From Ardenticatenales bacterium (lineage in GTDB: Bacteria > Chloroflexota > Anaerolineae > Ardenticatenales > Ardenticatenaceae): DNA of 64,000 bases. Below the pieces are notes generated by a model, which had not been told where the DNA came from, ran no database searches, and saw only the letters and a program-made list of their open reading frames with translations. The translations under genes and the position numbers were made by a program. The stretch covers positions 242,001-306,000 of the forward strand of contig JACKAZ010000004.1 of NCBI GenBank assembly GCA_020634795.1, read 5' to 3'. Shown one piece after another: positions 57,513 to 64,000 of the stretch (its first letter is position 1; each line of letters starts with the position of its first letter).

Positions 57513-58321
57513 GTGAACAGAAGATCGTTGAACGCAGCGCTTATCCCATTACGCGCCGCTCGCTAGGGGCGGACTTGGCCGCCTTGGGTGTGCGGACGGG
57601 GATGACATTGCTCGTCCACAGTTCGCTGAGCGCGTTGGGCTGGGTGGTGGGCGGGCCCGGGACGGTCGTGTTGGCACTGTTGGACAGTGTCGGTGGGTCG
57701 GGGACGCTGGTGATGCCCAGCTTCGCAGGGGACAATTCCGAACCCTCCCACTGGCAAAGTCCGCCCGTGCCCGAAGGGTGGTGGCCGATCGTGCGGGCCG
57801 AGATGCCCGCCTTTGATCCCGCGACCACCCCCACACGCGGCATGGGGCGCATCGCCGAGAGCTTCCGCACCTACCCAGGGACGGTGCGCGGCCCCCATCC
57901 GCAGAACGCCTTCGCCGCCTATGGGCCAGCGGCAGCCCAGATCGTCGCGCCCCATCCGCTCGCCAATTCGCTGGGCGAAGGCTCGCCCCTGTCACGTCTC
58001 TACGAGCGGGGGGCCTACGTGCTGTTGCTGGGGGTGGGGCACGGCAACAACACCTCGCTCCACCTGGCCGAAGACCGTGCCGACTTTCCGCGCAAGGCAA
58101 CGATGACGCAAGGTTCGGCGATGCGCGTCGACGGGGAGCGGCGCTGGGTGACTTGGGAAGAGCTGGATTGGCGCGACGATGATTTCCCGTTGCTGGGCGC
58201 GGCCTTCGAGCAACGCCATGCCGTGTCGGTCGGCGCGGCGGGCCACGGCACCGCACGGCTGATGGCAATGCGCGACCTCGTTGATTTCGGCATCGTCTGG
58301 CTCAGCGAGAATCGTCGCTGA
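57509..58321 (+). CDS. AAC(3)-family aminoglycoside N-acetyltransferase-like protein
   Basis: Encodes 270 residues, the normal length for the Antibiotic_NAT family. Family blocks: MTLLVHSSLSALGWVVGG, LVMPSFAGDNSEP (usually TF(T/S)), the TPTRGMGRIAESFRTYPG loop, GPHPQNAFAAYG and LLLGVGHGNNTSLHLAE. Many environmental members (YokD-like) do not confer aminoglycoside resistance, so the substrate cannot be assigned. ATGA overlap with the cysteine desulfurase shows coupled translation, which is an unusual pairing. Confidence 0.88.
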   Translation: MSEQKIVERSAYPITRRSLGADLAALGVRTGMTLLVHSSLSALGWVVGGPGTVVLALLDSVGGSGTLVMPSFAGDNSEPSHWQSPPVPEGWWPIVRAEMPAFDPATTPTRGMGRIAESFRTYPGTVRGPHPQNAFAAYGPAAAQIVAPHPLANSLGEGSPLSRLYERGAYVLLLGVGHGNNTSLHLAEDRADFPRKATMTQGSAMRVDGERRWVTWEELDWRDDDFPLLGAAFEQRHAVSVGAAGHGTARLMAMRDLVDFGIVWLSENRR

Positions 58322-58388
58322 CGGGGAGCTGGGGGAGCTGGGGGAGTTGGGGGAGTTGGGGGAGCTGGGGAGCTGGGGGAGCTGGGCA
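58322..58388. repeat. Low-complexity GGGGGAGCT repeat tract
   Basis: Seven imperfect copies of a 9-base GGGAGCTGG/GGGAGTTGG unit, the reverse complement of the 11961-12071 tract, starting at the stop codon of the AAC(3)-like gene. From 58389 to 58550 no gene is seen. Confidence 0.8.
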
Positions 58389-58550
58389 CCTTGCGCTATC
58401 TAGCGTCGAAAGTCTCGCTCAAGCAATTCAAGAAGCATAAACGGGGGCCAAAGAAAGCTAGGCCGCCTCGTGCCTACTCTCCCAACCAGCCTCACGTCTC
58501 TACCTTCAAGCTCTTGATTGACCACGCTTGATCTCACCTTGAAAGGGCTG

Positions 58551-58695
58551 GTGCAAAGCAACCAATAATCGCAACTGCCACCTGCCTCAGAACCGAACCG
58601 ATCTCTTCTGCGTTCTGCGTTGCACAGATGAGTGCAAAGCAACCAATAATCGCAACTGCCACCTGCTTCAGAACCGAACCGATCTCTTCTGCGTT
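58551..58695. repeat. Tandem 81-bp direct repeat upstream of the cobalamin promoter
   Basis: GTGCAAAGCAACCAATAATC to CTTCTGCGTT at 58551-58614 recurs at 58632-58695 with one mismatch. The second copy abuts the promoter at 58698. Confidence 0.92.
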
Positions 58696-58697
58696 AA

Positions 58698-58726
58698 TTG
58701 CCCTGCGTTGCCGTTGCGTGTATACT
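58698..58726 (+). promoter_or_regulatory. Promoter of the cobalamin-controlled LPETG protein gene
   Basis: TTGCCC (58698-58703), 17 bases and TATACT (58721-58726), ending ~18 bases before the aptamer. Confidence 0.65.
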
Positions 58727-58744
58727 GCTGTCTGTTAAACAACT

Positions 58745-58875
58745 CCATATCGTGCCGCCCTGCGAGCGGGAAGTCCGGTGTAGTCGTTGAGACGAGTCCG
58801 GCGCTGTCGCGCAACTGTGAGCCAGCCTTGCTGGTGAGCCAGATCTCCTTGGGGGCGGAGTCCTGCATATCCTTC
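58745..58875 (+). promoter_or_regulatory. Cobalamin riboswitch 2
   Basis: GCGGGAAGTCCGGTG, AGTCCGGCGCTGTCGCGCAA, CTGTGAGCCAG and GTGAGCCAGATCTCC match the cobalamin aptamer order, including the B12 box (GCCAGATCTCC-like). The insertion TAGTCGTTGAGACG in one stem is a lineage-specific arm. An intrinsic terminator follows at 58917. Confidence 0.88.
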
Positions 58876-58916
58876 GCGTAAAGGGTAGGGCGTTGAGTCG
58901 CTAACTGCACGCAACG

Positions 58917-58950
58917 AGCCTTCTTCCTATCGTGGAACGAAGGCTTTTTT
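58917..58950 (+). terminator. Riboswitch-linked terminator before the LPETG protein gene
   Basis: AGCCTTC-TTCC-6-GGAA-CGAAGGCT is followed by TTTTTT, between the cobalamin aptamer and the start codon. Confidence 0.9.
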
Positions 58951-59003
58951 GATGGCAGGCGCACGATGCACCGACGCGCCGAAGGTGCGTCAGAAAGGAA
59001 TCG

Positions 59004-60131
59004 ATGATGAAAAGGACTTTCATCGCGATGGTGGCCCTGTTGCTCTTTGCGTTCAGCGGGCTGACCACCTACGCGCAGGGGGATGCCGCTGCCGCCGCCT
59101 CGTGGATCGCCGCGCAGATCGGCGCGGATGGCGGCTTTGGCGATGGCTTCAGCGAGGGCAGCAGCCTGTCGGCCACGGTGGACGCCGTGCTGGCGGGCAC
59201 AGCGGCGGGCCAAGATGTCTCGTCGTGGGGCAGCGACCGCTCCCCGCTCGACCTGATCGCGACCAACGCCGACCAAGCGGCCACGGTGGGGCTGCAGGCC
59301 AAGACCGTTTTGGCCGCGGTCGCCAGCGGGCAGGCGCCCCGTGATTTCGGGGGGGTCGATCTGTTGACGCCCCTCAACGATGCCTACGATGCCGACTCAG
59401 GCAGCTTCGGCGGCATGGTGACCGACCACGCGCTCGCCATGTTGGCTTGGCACGCGGTGGGGGAGGCGATTCCGACGGAAGCGGTCGATGCACTCAAGGC
59501 GCTGCAGGGCGAGGATGGCGGCTGGAGCTTTGATGGCAGCAGCCAATCGGACACCAACACGACCGGATTGGCGCTGCAGGCGCTTGCGGCGGCGGGCGAT
59601 GCGGATGACAGCCAAGTGGTGAGCGCGGCGCTGGACTATCTGCGCGGCCAGCAGAACGAAGATGGCGGCTTCCCCTACCAGAACCCCAGTGATTTCGGCA
59701 CCGAATCAGACGCCAACAGCACGGCCTGGGTGGTGCAGGGGCTGTTGGCCACAGACCAGTCGTTGGCCGATTGGAACGATCCGGTGGCCTTCTTGGCCTC
59801 TCTCCAGGGGGATGATGGGGCGTTGCAGTGGAAGGCCGACGTGCCGGGGGCCAACTTCTTGGCGACGGTGCAGGCCGTGCCCGCGCTGGCCCAGCGCACC
59901 TTCGTCGATCTGCCCGTTGTAGCAGCCGCGCAGCCCCCCACGGTGGGCGCTGCGGATGACGAGGCGACGACCGCCGAGACCGACGCCGTCGAGGGCGGCG
60001 CGGAAAGCGATGCCCCGACCGAGCTGCCGGAAACGGGCGAATCGCAGCCGCTCACGGCGCCGCTCTTCACCCTGCTGATCGGTGGGGCCGCGCTGCTGGC
60101 CGCTGCCGATCTGCGCCGCCGCGCCGCGTAG
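59004..60131 (+). CDS. Secreted prenyltransferase-repeat (alpha/alpha toroid) protein with LPETG anchor, under cobalamin control
   Basis: Encodes 375 residues. A signal peptide (1-25) precedes ~270 residues of repeated helical units with the DGG(F/W) motif: IGADGGFGDGFSEGSSLSAT (39-58), GEDGGWSFDGSSQSDTNTTGLALQALAAAG (169-198) and NEDGGFPYQNPSDFGTESDANSTAWVVQGLLA (218-249). This is the alpha/alpha-toroid repeat shared by squalene cyclases, prenyltransferases and the N-terminal domain of intrinsic factor/transcobalamin. An acidic linker leads to LPETG (341-345), a membrane helix and LRRRAA. AAAGGA precedes the ATG (59004 or 59007). No cyclase catalytic DxDD is seen. With the riboswitch, a B12-binding surface role is inferred. 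Confidence 0.8.
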   Translation: MMKRTFIAMVALLLFAFSGLTTYAQGDAAAAASWIAAQIGADGGFGDGFSEGSSLSATVDAVLAGTAAGQDVSSWGSDRSPLDLIATNADQAATVGLQAKTVLAAVASGQAPRDFGGVDLLTPLNDAYDADSGSFGGMVTDHALAMLAWHAVGEAIPTEAVDALKALQGEDGGWSFDGSSQSDTNTTGLALQALAAAGDADDSQVVSAALDYLRGQQNEDGGFPYQNPSDFGTESDANSTAWVVQGLLATDQSLADWNDPVAFLASLQGDDGALQWKADVPGANFLATVQAVPALAQRTFVDLPVVAAAQPPTVGAADDEATTAETDAVEGGAESDAPTELPETGESQPLTAPLFTLLIGGAALLAAADLRRRAA

Positions 60132-60154
60132 CCAAAGCCAACGCGAAGCCCGGG

Positions 60155-60196
60155 TTGCCCCGCGTTGCCCATCGCAGCGCGGGGCAGCGTTTTTTG
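60155..60196 (+). terminator. Terminator of the LPETG protein gene
   Basis: GCCCCGCG, a 12-base loop and CGCGGGGC are followed by AGCGTTTTTTG, 25 bases after the stop. Confidence 0.85.
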
Positions 60197-60303
60197 CCCT
60201 GCGCGGTGGCGCGGCGCCAAAAGAGGCTAATGTCGCCACGATGCCCTCGACAGCGCTTCTTTTCAGGGCAGATTCGCGGCTGTCCTGCCGCTGCCCATCG
60301 TGA

Positions 60304-60309
60304 TACAAT
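60304..60309 (+). promoter_or_regulatory. -10 box of the P5C dehydrogenase gene
   Basis: TGA-TACAAT, an extended -10, lies ~45 bases before the start codon. Confidence 0.5.
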
Positions 60310-60355
60310 CCCCCCAAACAACAAACCGTACCCAGACAACAAGGAGGTTGTAACC

Positions 60356-61915
60356 GTGGGGAGCTATCGTCCGACCACCTATATCGACTTTTCTATCGAC
60401 AAGAATCGCGCGGCATTCGAGCAAGCGCTGGCGCAAGTGCGGAGTGAGTTCGGTCAGCATTATCCGATCCTCATCGGGGGCGAGGCGATCGAGCTAGAGA
60501 CCACCTTCAGCTCGGTCAACCCCAACAATCCGCAGCAGGTTTTGGGCTATCTGTCCGAAGCGACGGTGGAACATGCCCAACAGGCGCTGGAGGTGGCGAC
60601 CGACGCCTTCGAGCAGTGGAAGCGCGTCCCCGTCCGCGAACGGGCCAGCTATTTGCAGCGTGCCGCCGACCTGATGCTGGAACGTCGCCACTACTTTTCG
60701 GCATGGATGGTCTATGAAGTGGGGAAAAGCTGGGCCGAGGCCGACGCCGACACCGCCGAAGCGGTCGATTTCTTGAACTACTACGCCGAGCAGATGATCC
60801 GCCTTGACGAGAGCGCGGACGGGATGCTGGTGGATTACGCGCCGGAGCACAACGAGCTGCGCTACATCCCGCTGGGCGTAGGCGCGGTGATCGCTCCCTG
60901 GAATTTCCCCAATGCCATCCTCGTGGGGATGAGCAGCGCCGCCATCGTGGCGGGCAACACGGTGGTCAGCAAGCCCGCCGAGCCGTCGTCGATCGTTGGC
61001 TACAAGGCGCTGGAACTGTTCCGCGAAGTGGGGCTGCCCGCGGGCGTGCTGAACGTCTTGACGGGGCCGGGCCGCAGCATTGGGGCGCACATCGTCTCGT
61101 CGCCGCTGACCCGCTTCGTCGCCTTCACCGGTTCGCGCGATGTGGGGATCCGCATCTATGGTGAGACGGCCAAGGTGCATCCGGGTCAGAAGTGGTTGAA
61201 GCGAGCGATCTTGGAGATGGGCGGGAAGGATGCCGTGGTTGTGGACGAGACCGCCGATCTCGAATCCGCCGCACAGGGGATCGTCGCCAGCGCCTTTGGC
61301 TATCAGGGGCAGAAATGCTCGGCGGGGTCGCGGGCCATCATCGTGCGCGACGTCTACGAGACGGTCAAAGATCGCGTGGTCGAGCTGACCAGCGAGCTGA
61401 CGCTGGGGCCGGTCGACGATGTCGAAAACTACATGGGCGCGGTCATCAATGAGGAAGCGTTCCAGAAGATCAGCGAGTACATCGAGATCGGCAAGGGGGA
61501 AGGGGAGCTGCTGCATGGCGGCACAGTGGCGAACGATCCGGAGACGGAGGGCTACCTGATCGCCCCGACCATCTTCGGCAACGTCTCCGACCAAGCGCGT
61601 ATCGCCCAAGAAGAGATTTTCGGGCCGGTGCTGGCGCTCATTCCCGCCGAAGACTACGACGACGCGATCCGTATCGCCAATGGGACCGACTACGGGTTGA
61701 CGGGCGCGATTTACAGCAACGATGATGAGCGATTGGCGCGGGCGAAAGACGACTTCCACGTCGGCAACCTCTATCTGAATCGCAAATGCACGGGCGCGTT
61801 GGTTGGGGTGCATCCCTTCGGCGGCTTCAATATGAGCGGCACCGATTCCAAGGCGGGCGGCCCCGACTACCTGCTCCTTTTCACGCAGGCGAAGTCGATC
61901 GCGACGAAAAAATAG
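60356..61915 (+). CDS. Aldehyde dehydrogenase, 1-pyrroline-5-carboxylate dehydrogenase type (RocA-like)
   Basis: Encodes 519 residues from a GTG with AAGGAGG 8 bases upstream. It has the ALDH fold: APWNFPNAI (oxyanion Asn, ~180-188), FTGSRDVG (257-264), the general-base Glu287 in ILEMGGKDAVVV, the nucleophile Cys321 in YQGQKCSAGSRAI, and EEIFGPVLA near 420. Length, the N-terminal PILIGGEAIELE block and the GGFNMSGTDSKAGG end fit the RocA/P5CDH group, which oxidises glutamate semialdehyde to glutamate in proline catabolism. No proline dehydrogenase is adjacent, so the assignment to P5C rests on family likeness. Confidence 0.9.
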   Translation: MGSYRPTTYIDFSIDKNRAAFEQALAQVRSEFGQHYPILIGGEAIELETTFSSVNPNNPQQVLGYLSEATVEHAQQALEVATDAFEQWKRVPVRERASYLQRAADLMLERRHYFSAWMVYEVGKSWAEADADTAEAVDFLNYYAEQMIRLDESADGMLVDYAPEHNELRYIPLGVGAVIAPWNFPNAILVGMSSAAIVAGNTVVSKPAEPSSIVGYKALELFREVGLPAGVLNVLTGPGRSIGAHIVSSPLTRFVAFTGSRDVGIRIYGETAKVHPGQKWLKRAILEMGGKDAVVVDETADLESAAQGIVASAFGYQGQKCSAGSRAIIVRDVYETVKDRVVELTSELTLGPVDDVENYMGAVINEEAFQKISEYIEIGKGEGELLHGGTVANDPETEGYLIAPTIFGNVSDQARIAQEEIFGPVLALIPAEDYDDAIRIANGTDYGLTGAIYSNDDERLARAKDDFHVGNLYLNRKCTGALVGVHPFGGFNMSGTDSKAGGPDYLLLFTQAKSIATKK

Positions 61916-62013
61916 CGCTCGAGGGTTGCGCCCTACGGCTGGAGGTAGAGCGAAACCTCCTTTTCTCGGGCAAGCGCAGCGACTATCCGTCCCCTTTCAC
62001 CCACAAGCCGACA

Positions 62014-62053
62014 TAGCAAGCGGCCCGTCCTAGTGACGGACCGCTTGCTTTTG
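62014..62053. terminator. Bidirectional terminator
   Basis: AGCAAGCGG-CCCGTC-5-GACGG-CCGCTTGCT with TTTTGG on the plus side. It serves the P5C dehydrogenase gene and probably the leftward 62074 gene. Confidence 0.85.
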
Positions 62054-62073
62054 GTCTGCGCCGATACCCTTAC

Positions 62074-62514
62074 TTACGAACCGAAAATCACACGGGGTGG
62101 TGTGGGGTCCTTGCTGTACTGGATAGCGTGGATCTTCTGAACGACCAAGCGCAGGTCACGCTCCGCCTTGGCGTCGGGCAGGGCAAGTGCCTTCAGAAAA
62201 AGTAGCTTGGCCAGCGAGACCACGTGGTAGCGTTCTGCTTCGACCGCACCCACTGAGAGGGCGGCATAGTCGAAAAGCAGGATCGACCGCCAGAACTCGA
62301 ACTCGCCGATGCTGACGCCCAGATCGCCGAAGAGGTCACGCTTGTGCTGGGGGTAGCGTGCCGCCAAACCCTCGTAATCCGCCGCGCTAACGACGAAATC
62401 GCTGTCGTCCCCCGCCGCGCGAAGCTGATAGTAGGCCATCGCTTGACCACCGATCAGCAGCGGCTTGGCAGCGAAAACGTGGTCGATCTGAGTAAGATCG
62501 ATCGGACGACGCAT
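62074..62514 (-). CDS. Nucleotidyltransferase-like protein
   Basis: Encodes 146 residues. LLIGGQAMAYYQLRAAGDDSDFVVSAADYEGL (19-50) resembles the GG-x(9-13)-D-x-D core of minimal nucleotidyltransferase-fold proteins (AbiEii/MNT-like). The rest is helical, with ending KALALPDAKAERDLRLVVQKI. The catalytic DxD reads DSD with an extra Asp before it. These proteins include toxin components and antibiotic-modifying enzymes; no partner antitoxin or HEPN gene is adjacent. It lies 8 bases downstream of rseP on the same strand. Confidence 0.6.
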   Translation of the reverse strand: MRRPIDLTQIDHVFAAKPLLIGGQAMAYYQLRAAGDDSDFVVSAADYEGLAARYPQHKRDLFGDLGVSIGEFEFWRSILLFDYAALSVGAVEAERYHVVSLAKLLFLKALALPDAKAERDLRLVVQKIHAIQYSKDPTPPRVIFGS

Positions 62515-62522
62515 CGGTCGTA

Positions 62523-63632
62523 CTACTGCAGAATCGACGCGCCGCTGAGCAAGCGCTGTACGTCAAAGACGGTTACCAGCACCATCAGGCCCAACAGCAG
62601 CGCGATGCCGAGCAGGTGGACCAGCCCTTCCCGTTCGGGGCTGATTCGTTTGCCGCGCAACGCCTCCACGATGATGAAGAGCAGCCGTCCGCCATCCAGT
62701 CCGGGAATCGGCAGCAGGTTGAAGATGGCAAGGTTGACCGAGAGCAGCGCCATAAAGTTGAGAATGTAGTCGAGCTGACCGCTCTGCGCCACTTCGCCGG
62801 TGACCTGGAAGATGCCCACCGGCCCTGCCACGGGCACATCCTCGGATTGCCCCGTGGCAACATCGCGGATCAGCGACGCGAAAGCGCCAGAAATGCCGGT
62901 GGTGAGCGCCCAGGTGTTGCGCAGCCCGAAATCGACGGCCTGCAGCGGGTTGTAGCGCACCATCTCCCGTTGATTGGCGACCTGCACCCCGATGCGGGGC
63001 AACGCCTCTTCGTTGAGCAGCCGCGGCGTGACACTGATATCCATCAGCTCGCCGCCCCGTTCCACCGCCAACGGAATCTCTTGATCCCCAAACTGCTGAA
63101 CCAGCGCGGTTAGTTGGTTCACATCGGTGACCCGCTGGTTGGCAACAAAGGCGATCTGGTCCCCGATGCGCAGCCCCGCTTGGTCGGCGGGGGCATTGTC
63201 TTCGACCATCAGCACTTCGATCAGTCCGGTGGGTGGCCCGTCCGGCACCCCCACGGCCATCGCTCCCCCCGCGAAAAGGAGGATTGGCAGCAGCAGATTC
63301 ATGATCGGCCCCGCCAGCAGCACCCCCACCCGCCACGATTTGCTCTTCGCGGCGAAGCTGCGGGGATCGGCCTCTTCTTCGCCGTTCTCGCCGACCATTC
63401 GTACAAAGCCGCCCAGCGGCAGCCAGTTCAGGGTGTACTCGGTCTCGCCCTTCTTGAAGAGCGTCAGCATCTTGGGAGGAAAGCCGAAGCCAAACTCTTC
63501 CACTTTGATCCCGGCCCACTTGGCAACGGCGAAGTGGCCCAGCTCGTGGACGAAGACAAGCACCCCCAGAATGAGGATGAAGGCGACAATTTTGAAGGCT
63601 CCGGAAGAGAGAAAAGCAAGTATATCCGGCAT
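62523..63632 (-). CDS. rseP: Site-2 intramembrane zinc metalloprotease RseP
   Basis: Encodes 369 residues. The zinc-binding HELGH lies at 29-33 in the first helix and the third-ligand motif NLLPIPGLDGGRL near 308-320. One PDZ domain sits between (about 125-205: VLMVEDNAPADQAGLRIGDQI). It cuts membrane-anchored anti-sigma factors or signal peptide remnants inside the membrane. The ATG at 63632 is preferred because AGGAG lies 6 bases upstream; the ATG at 63638 would touch that site. It usually neighbours dxr and cdsA, which are not present here. Confidence 0.95.
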   Translation of the reverse strand: MPDILAFLSSGAFKIVAFILILGVLVFVHELGHFAVAKWAGIKVEEFGFGFPPKMLTLFKKGETEYTLNWLPLGGFVRMVGENGEEEADPRSFAAKSKSWRVGVLLAGPIMNLLLPILLFAGGAMAVGVPDGPPTGLIEVLMVEDNAPADQAGLRIGDQIAFVANQRVTDVNQLTALVQQFGDQEIPLAVERGGELMDISVTPRLLNEEALPRIGVQVANQREMVRYNPLQAVDFGLRNTWALTTGISGAFASLIRDVATGQSEDVPVAGPVGIFQVTGEVAQSGQLDYILNFMALLSVNLAIFNLLPIPGLDGGRLLFIIVEALRGKRISPEREGLVHLLGIALLLGLMVLVTVFDVQRLLSGASILQ

Positions 63633-63733
63633 GGACATCTCCTACAGCATCATGTCGCCGTCGCCTCTGCCCGTCAACAGGGCACGTGAAGGGCCGACGA
63701 ACGACCTTGGGTCGATAATAAGCGTAGCGGTTA

Positions 63734-63762
63734 AGTATAGACGGAGTATGCGTCGATTCCAA
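63734..63762 (-). promoter_or_regulatory. Promoter of rseP
   Basis: On the minus strand TTGGAA (63757-63762), 17 bases and TATACT (63734-63739), ~100 bases before the rseP start. From 63763 to 63962 no gene is seen; a GGGAGCTGGGG fragment of the low-complexity repeat is at 63780. Confidence 0.65.
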
Positions 63763-63962
63763 GGGGATTTTGTGTTGGATGGGAGCTGGGGAAACTGAAG
63801 GAGCTAGCGGGGAGGGAGCCACGCAGCTTGACGGCGCGTCAATGGTGAATCGCAGCGTTGCCCCCTCGCCAACCTCTCTCGCTCTGCCCGTCGCCCGTGT
63901 GCGCTTTGTCGCGCTCTTCCCCCATCATCTTTGCAACGCACCCGCCCCACGAAGGAGGCCCC

Positions 63963-64000
63963 ATGTGCCGCAACATCAGAGCACTCTACAATTTCGAACC
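63963..64000 (+). CDS. DUF2277 family protein (partial, 5' end only)
   Basis: The last 38 bases read MCRNIRALYNFE, the strongly conserved opening of DUF2277 proteins (MCRNI(R/K)xL(Y/F)NFEPP). AAGGAGG lies 5 bases before the ATG. The gene continues beyond the right edge. The family is small (~85 residues), with no established function. Confidence 0.8.
   Translation, partial: MCRNIRALYNFE

Noticed and set aside
57509..58321. Proven aminoglycoside resistance gene
   Set aside because: The AAC(3)-like family contains many non-resistance members; sequence alone does not show resistance.

Overview
The window is a 64 kb, GC-rich bacterial chromosome segment. Several traits suggest a member of the Chloroflexota (Anaerolineae/Caldilineae-like): an FMN-riboswitch-controlled RibXY-type riboflavin ABC uptake system, surface proteins ending in (L/M)PETG-TM-Arg tails, a MinDE/SEDS cell-division neighbourhood, and many intergenic hairpin repeats. 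This assignment is inferred from gene content; no 16S gene is present. Coding density is high, genes lie on both strands, and most are housekeeping genes in short operons.

Layout. 1-0.8 kb: ribosomal proteins S18 (cut by the left edge) and S6. 1-1.7 kb: secreted fasciclin protein. 2.2-4.6 kb: riboflavin uptake genes ribY/ribX behind an FMN riboswitch. 4.8-6.2 kb: LmbE deacetylase and the RNA phosphodiesterase ThpR. 6.5-11.7 kb: PRPP synthase, MinD, MinE, a small membrane protein, MTA phosphorylase and a SEDS (FtsW/RodA) protein. 12.2-13.3 kb: thioredoxin reductase. 13.9-16.8 kb: a large STAND/NB-ARC-TPR protein. 17-18.2 kb: a DUF4430 surface protein behind a cobalamin riboswitch. 18.4-19.6 kb: MnmA. 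19.7-20.2 kb: a decayed DUF433/DUF5615 toxin-antitoxin pair cut by a dispersed repeat. 21.4-22.5 kb: seven tRNA genes with RNase P RNA among them. 22.8-28.2 kb: FtsH, two S41 proteases and SmpB. 28.4-30.4 kb: O-antigen ligase-like and GtrA proteins. 30.5-36.2 kb (minus): hydroxyacyl-CoA dehydrogenase, an unknown protein, a LysM lipoprotein and UvrB. 36.5-39.7 kb: a molybdopterin oxidoreductase and a molybdopterin-binding protein. 40.4-43.4 kb: a secreted GH5-like glycosidase and a metallophosphatase. 44-48.9 kb: three complex I-like antiporter subunits plus a DUF3179 lipoprotein. 49.3-51.3 kb: DUF2089/YvlB-like operon. 51.5-54.2 kb: glycosyltransferase and a membrane protein. 54.4-58.3 kb: two alpha/beta hydrolases, a cysteine desulfurase and an AAC(3)-family protein. 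58.7-60.1 kb: a second cobalamin riboswitch and an LPETG-anchored alpha/alpha-toroid protein. 60.4-63.6 kb: a P5C dehydrogenase-like ALDH, a nucleotidyltransferase-like protein and the RseP protease. The right edge cuts a DUF2277 gene.

The most interesting signal is a pair of distant loci, each with its own cobalamin riboswitch and intrinsic terminator. One encodes a secreted prenyltransferase-repeat (alpha6/alpha6-like) domain with an LPETG tail. The other encodes a secreted DUF4430 (transcobalamin-C-like) domain on a long Pro/Thr stalk with a C-terminal membrane anchor. These are the two halves of the animal intrinsic-factor/transcobalamin fold, here as two genes, suggesting a two-part surface vitamin B12 capture system. 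A second theme is intergenic repeats: four copies of a ~170 bp palindrome-rich element, REP-like hairpins with covarying stems, a 20-bp tandem array apparently grown from one such hairpin, and simple repeats that have extended into the end of one gene.
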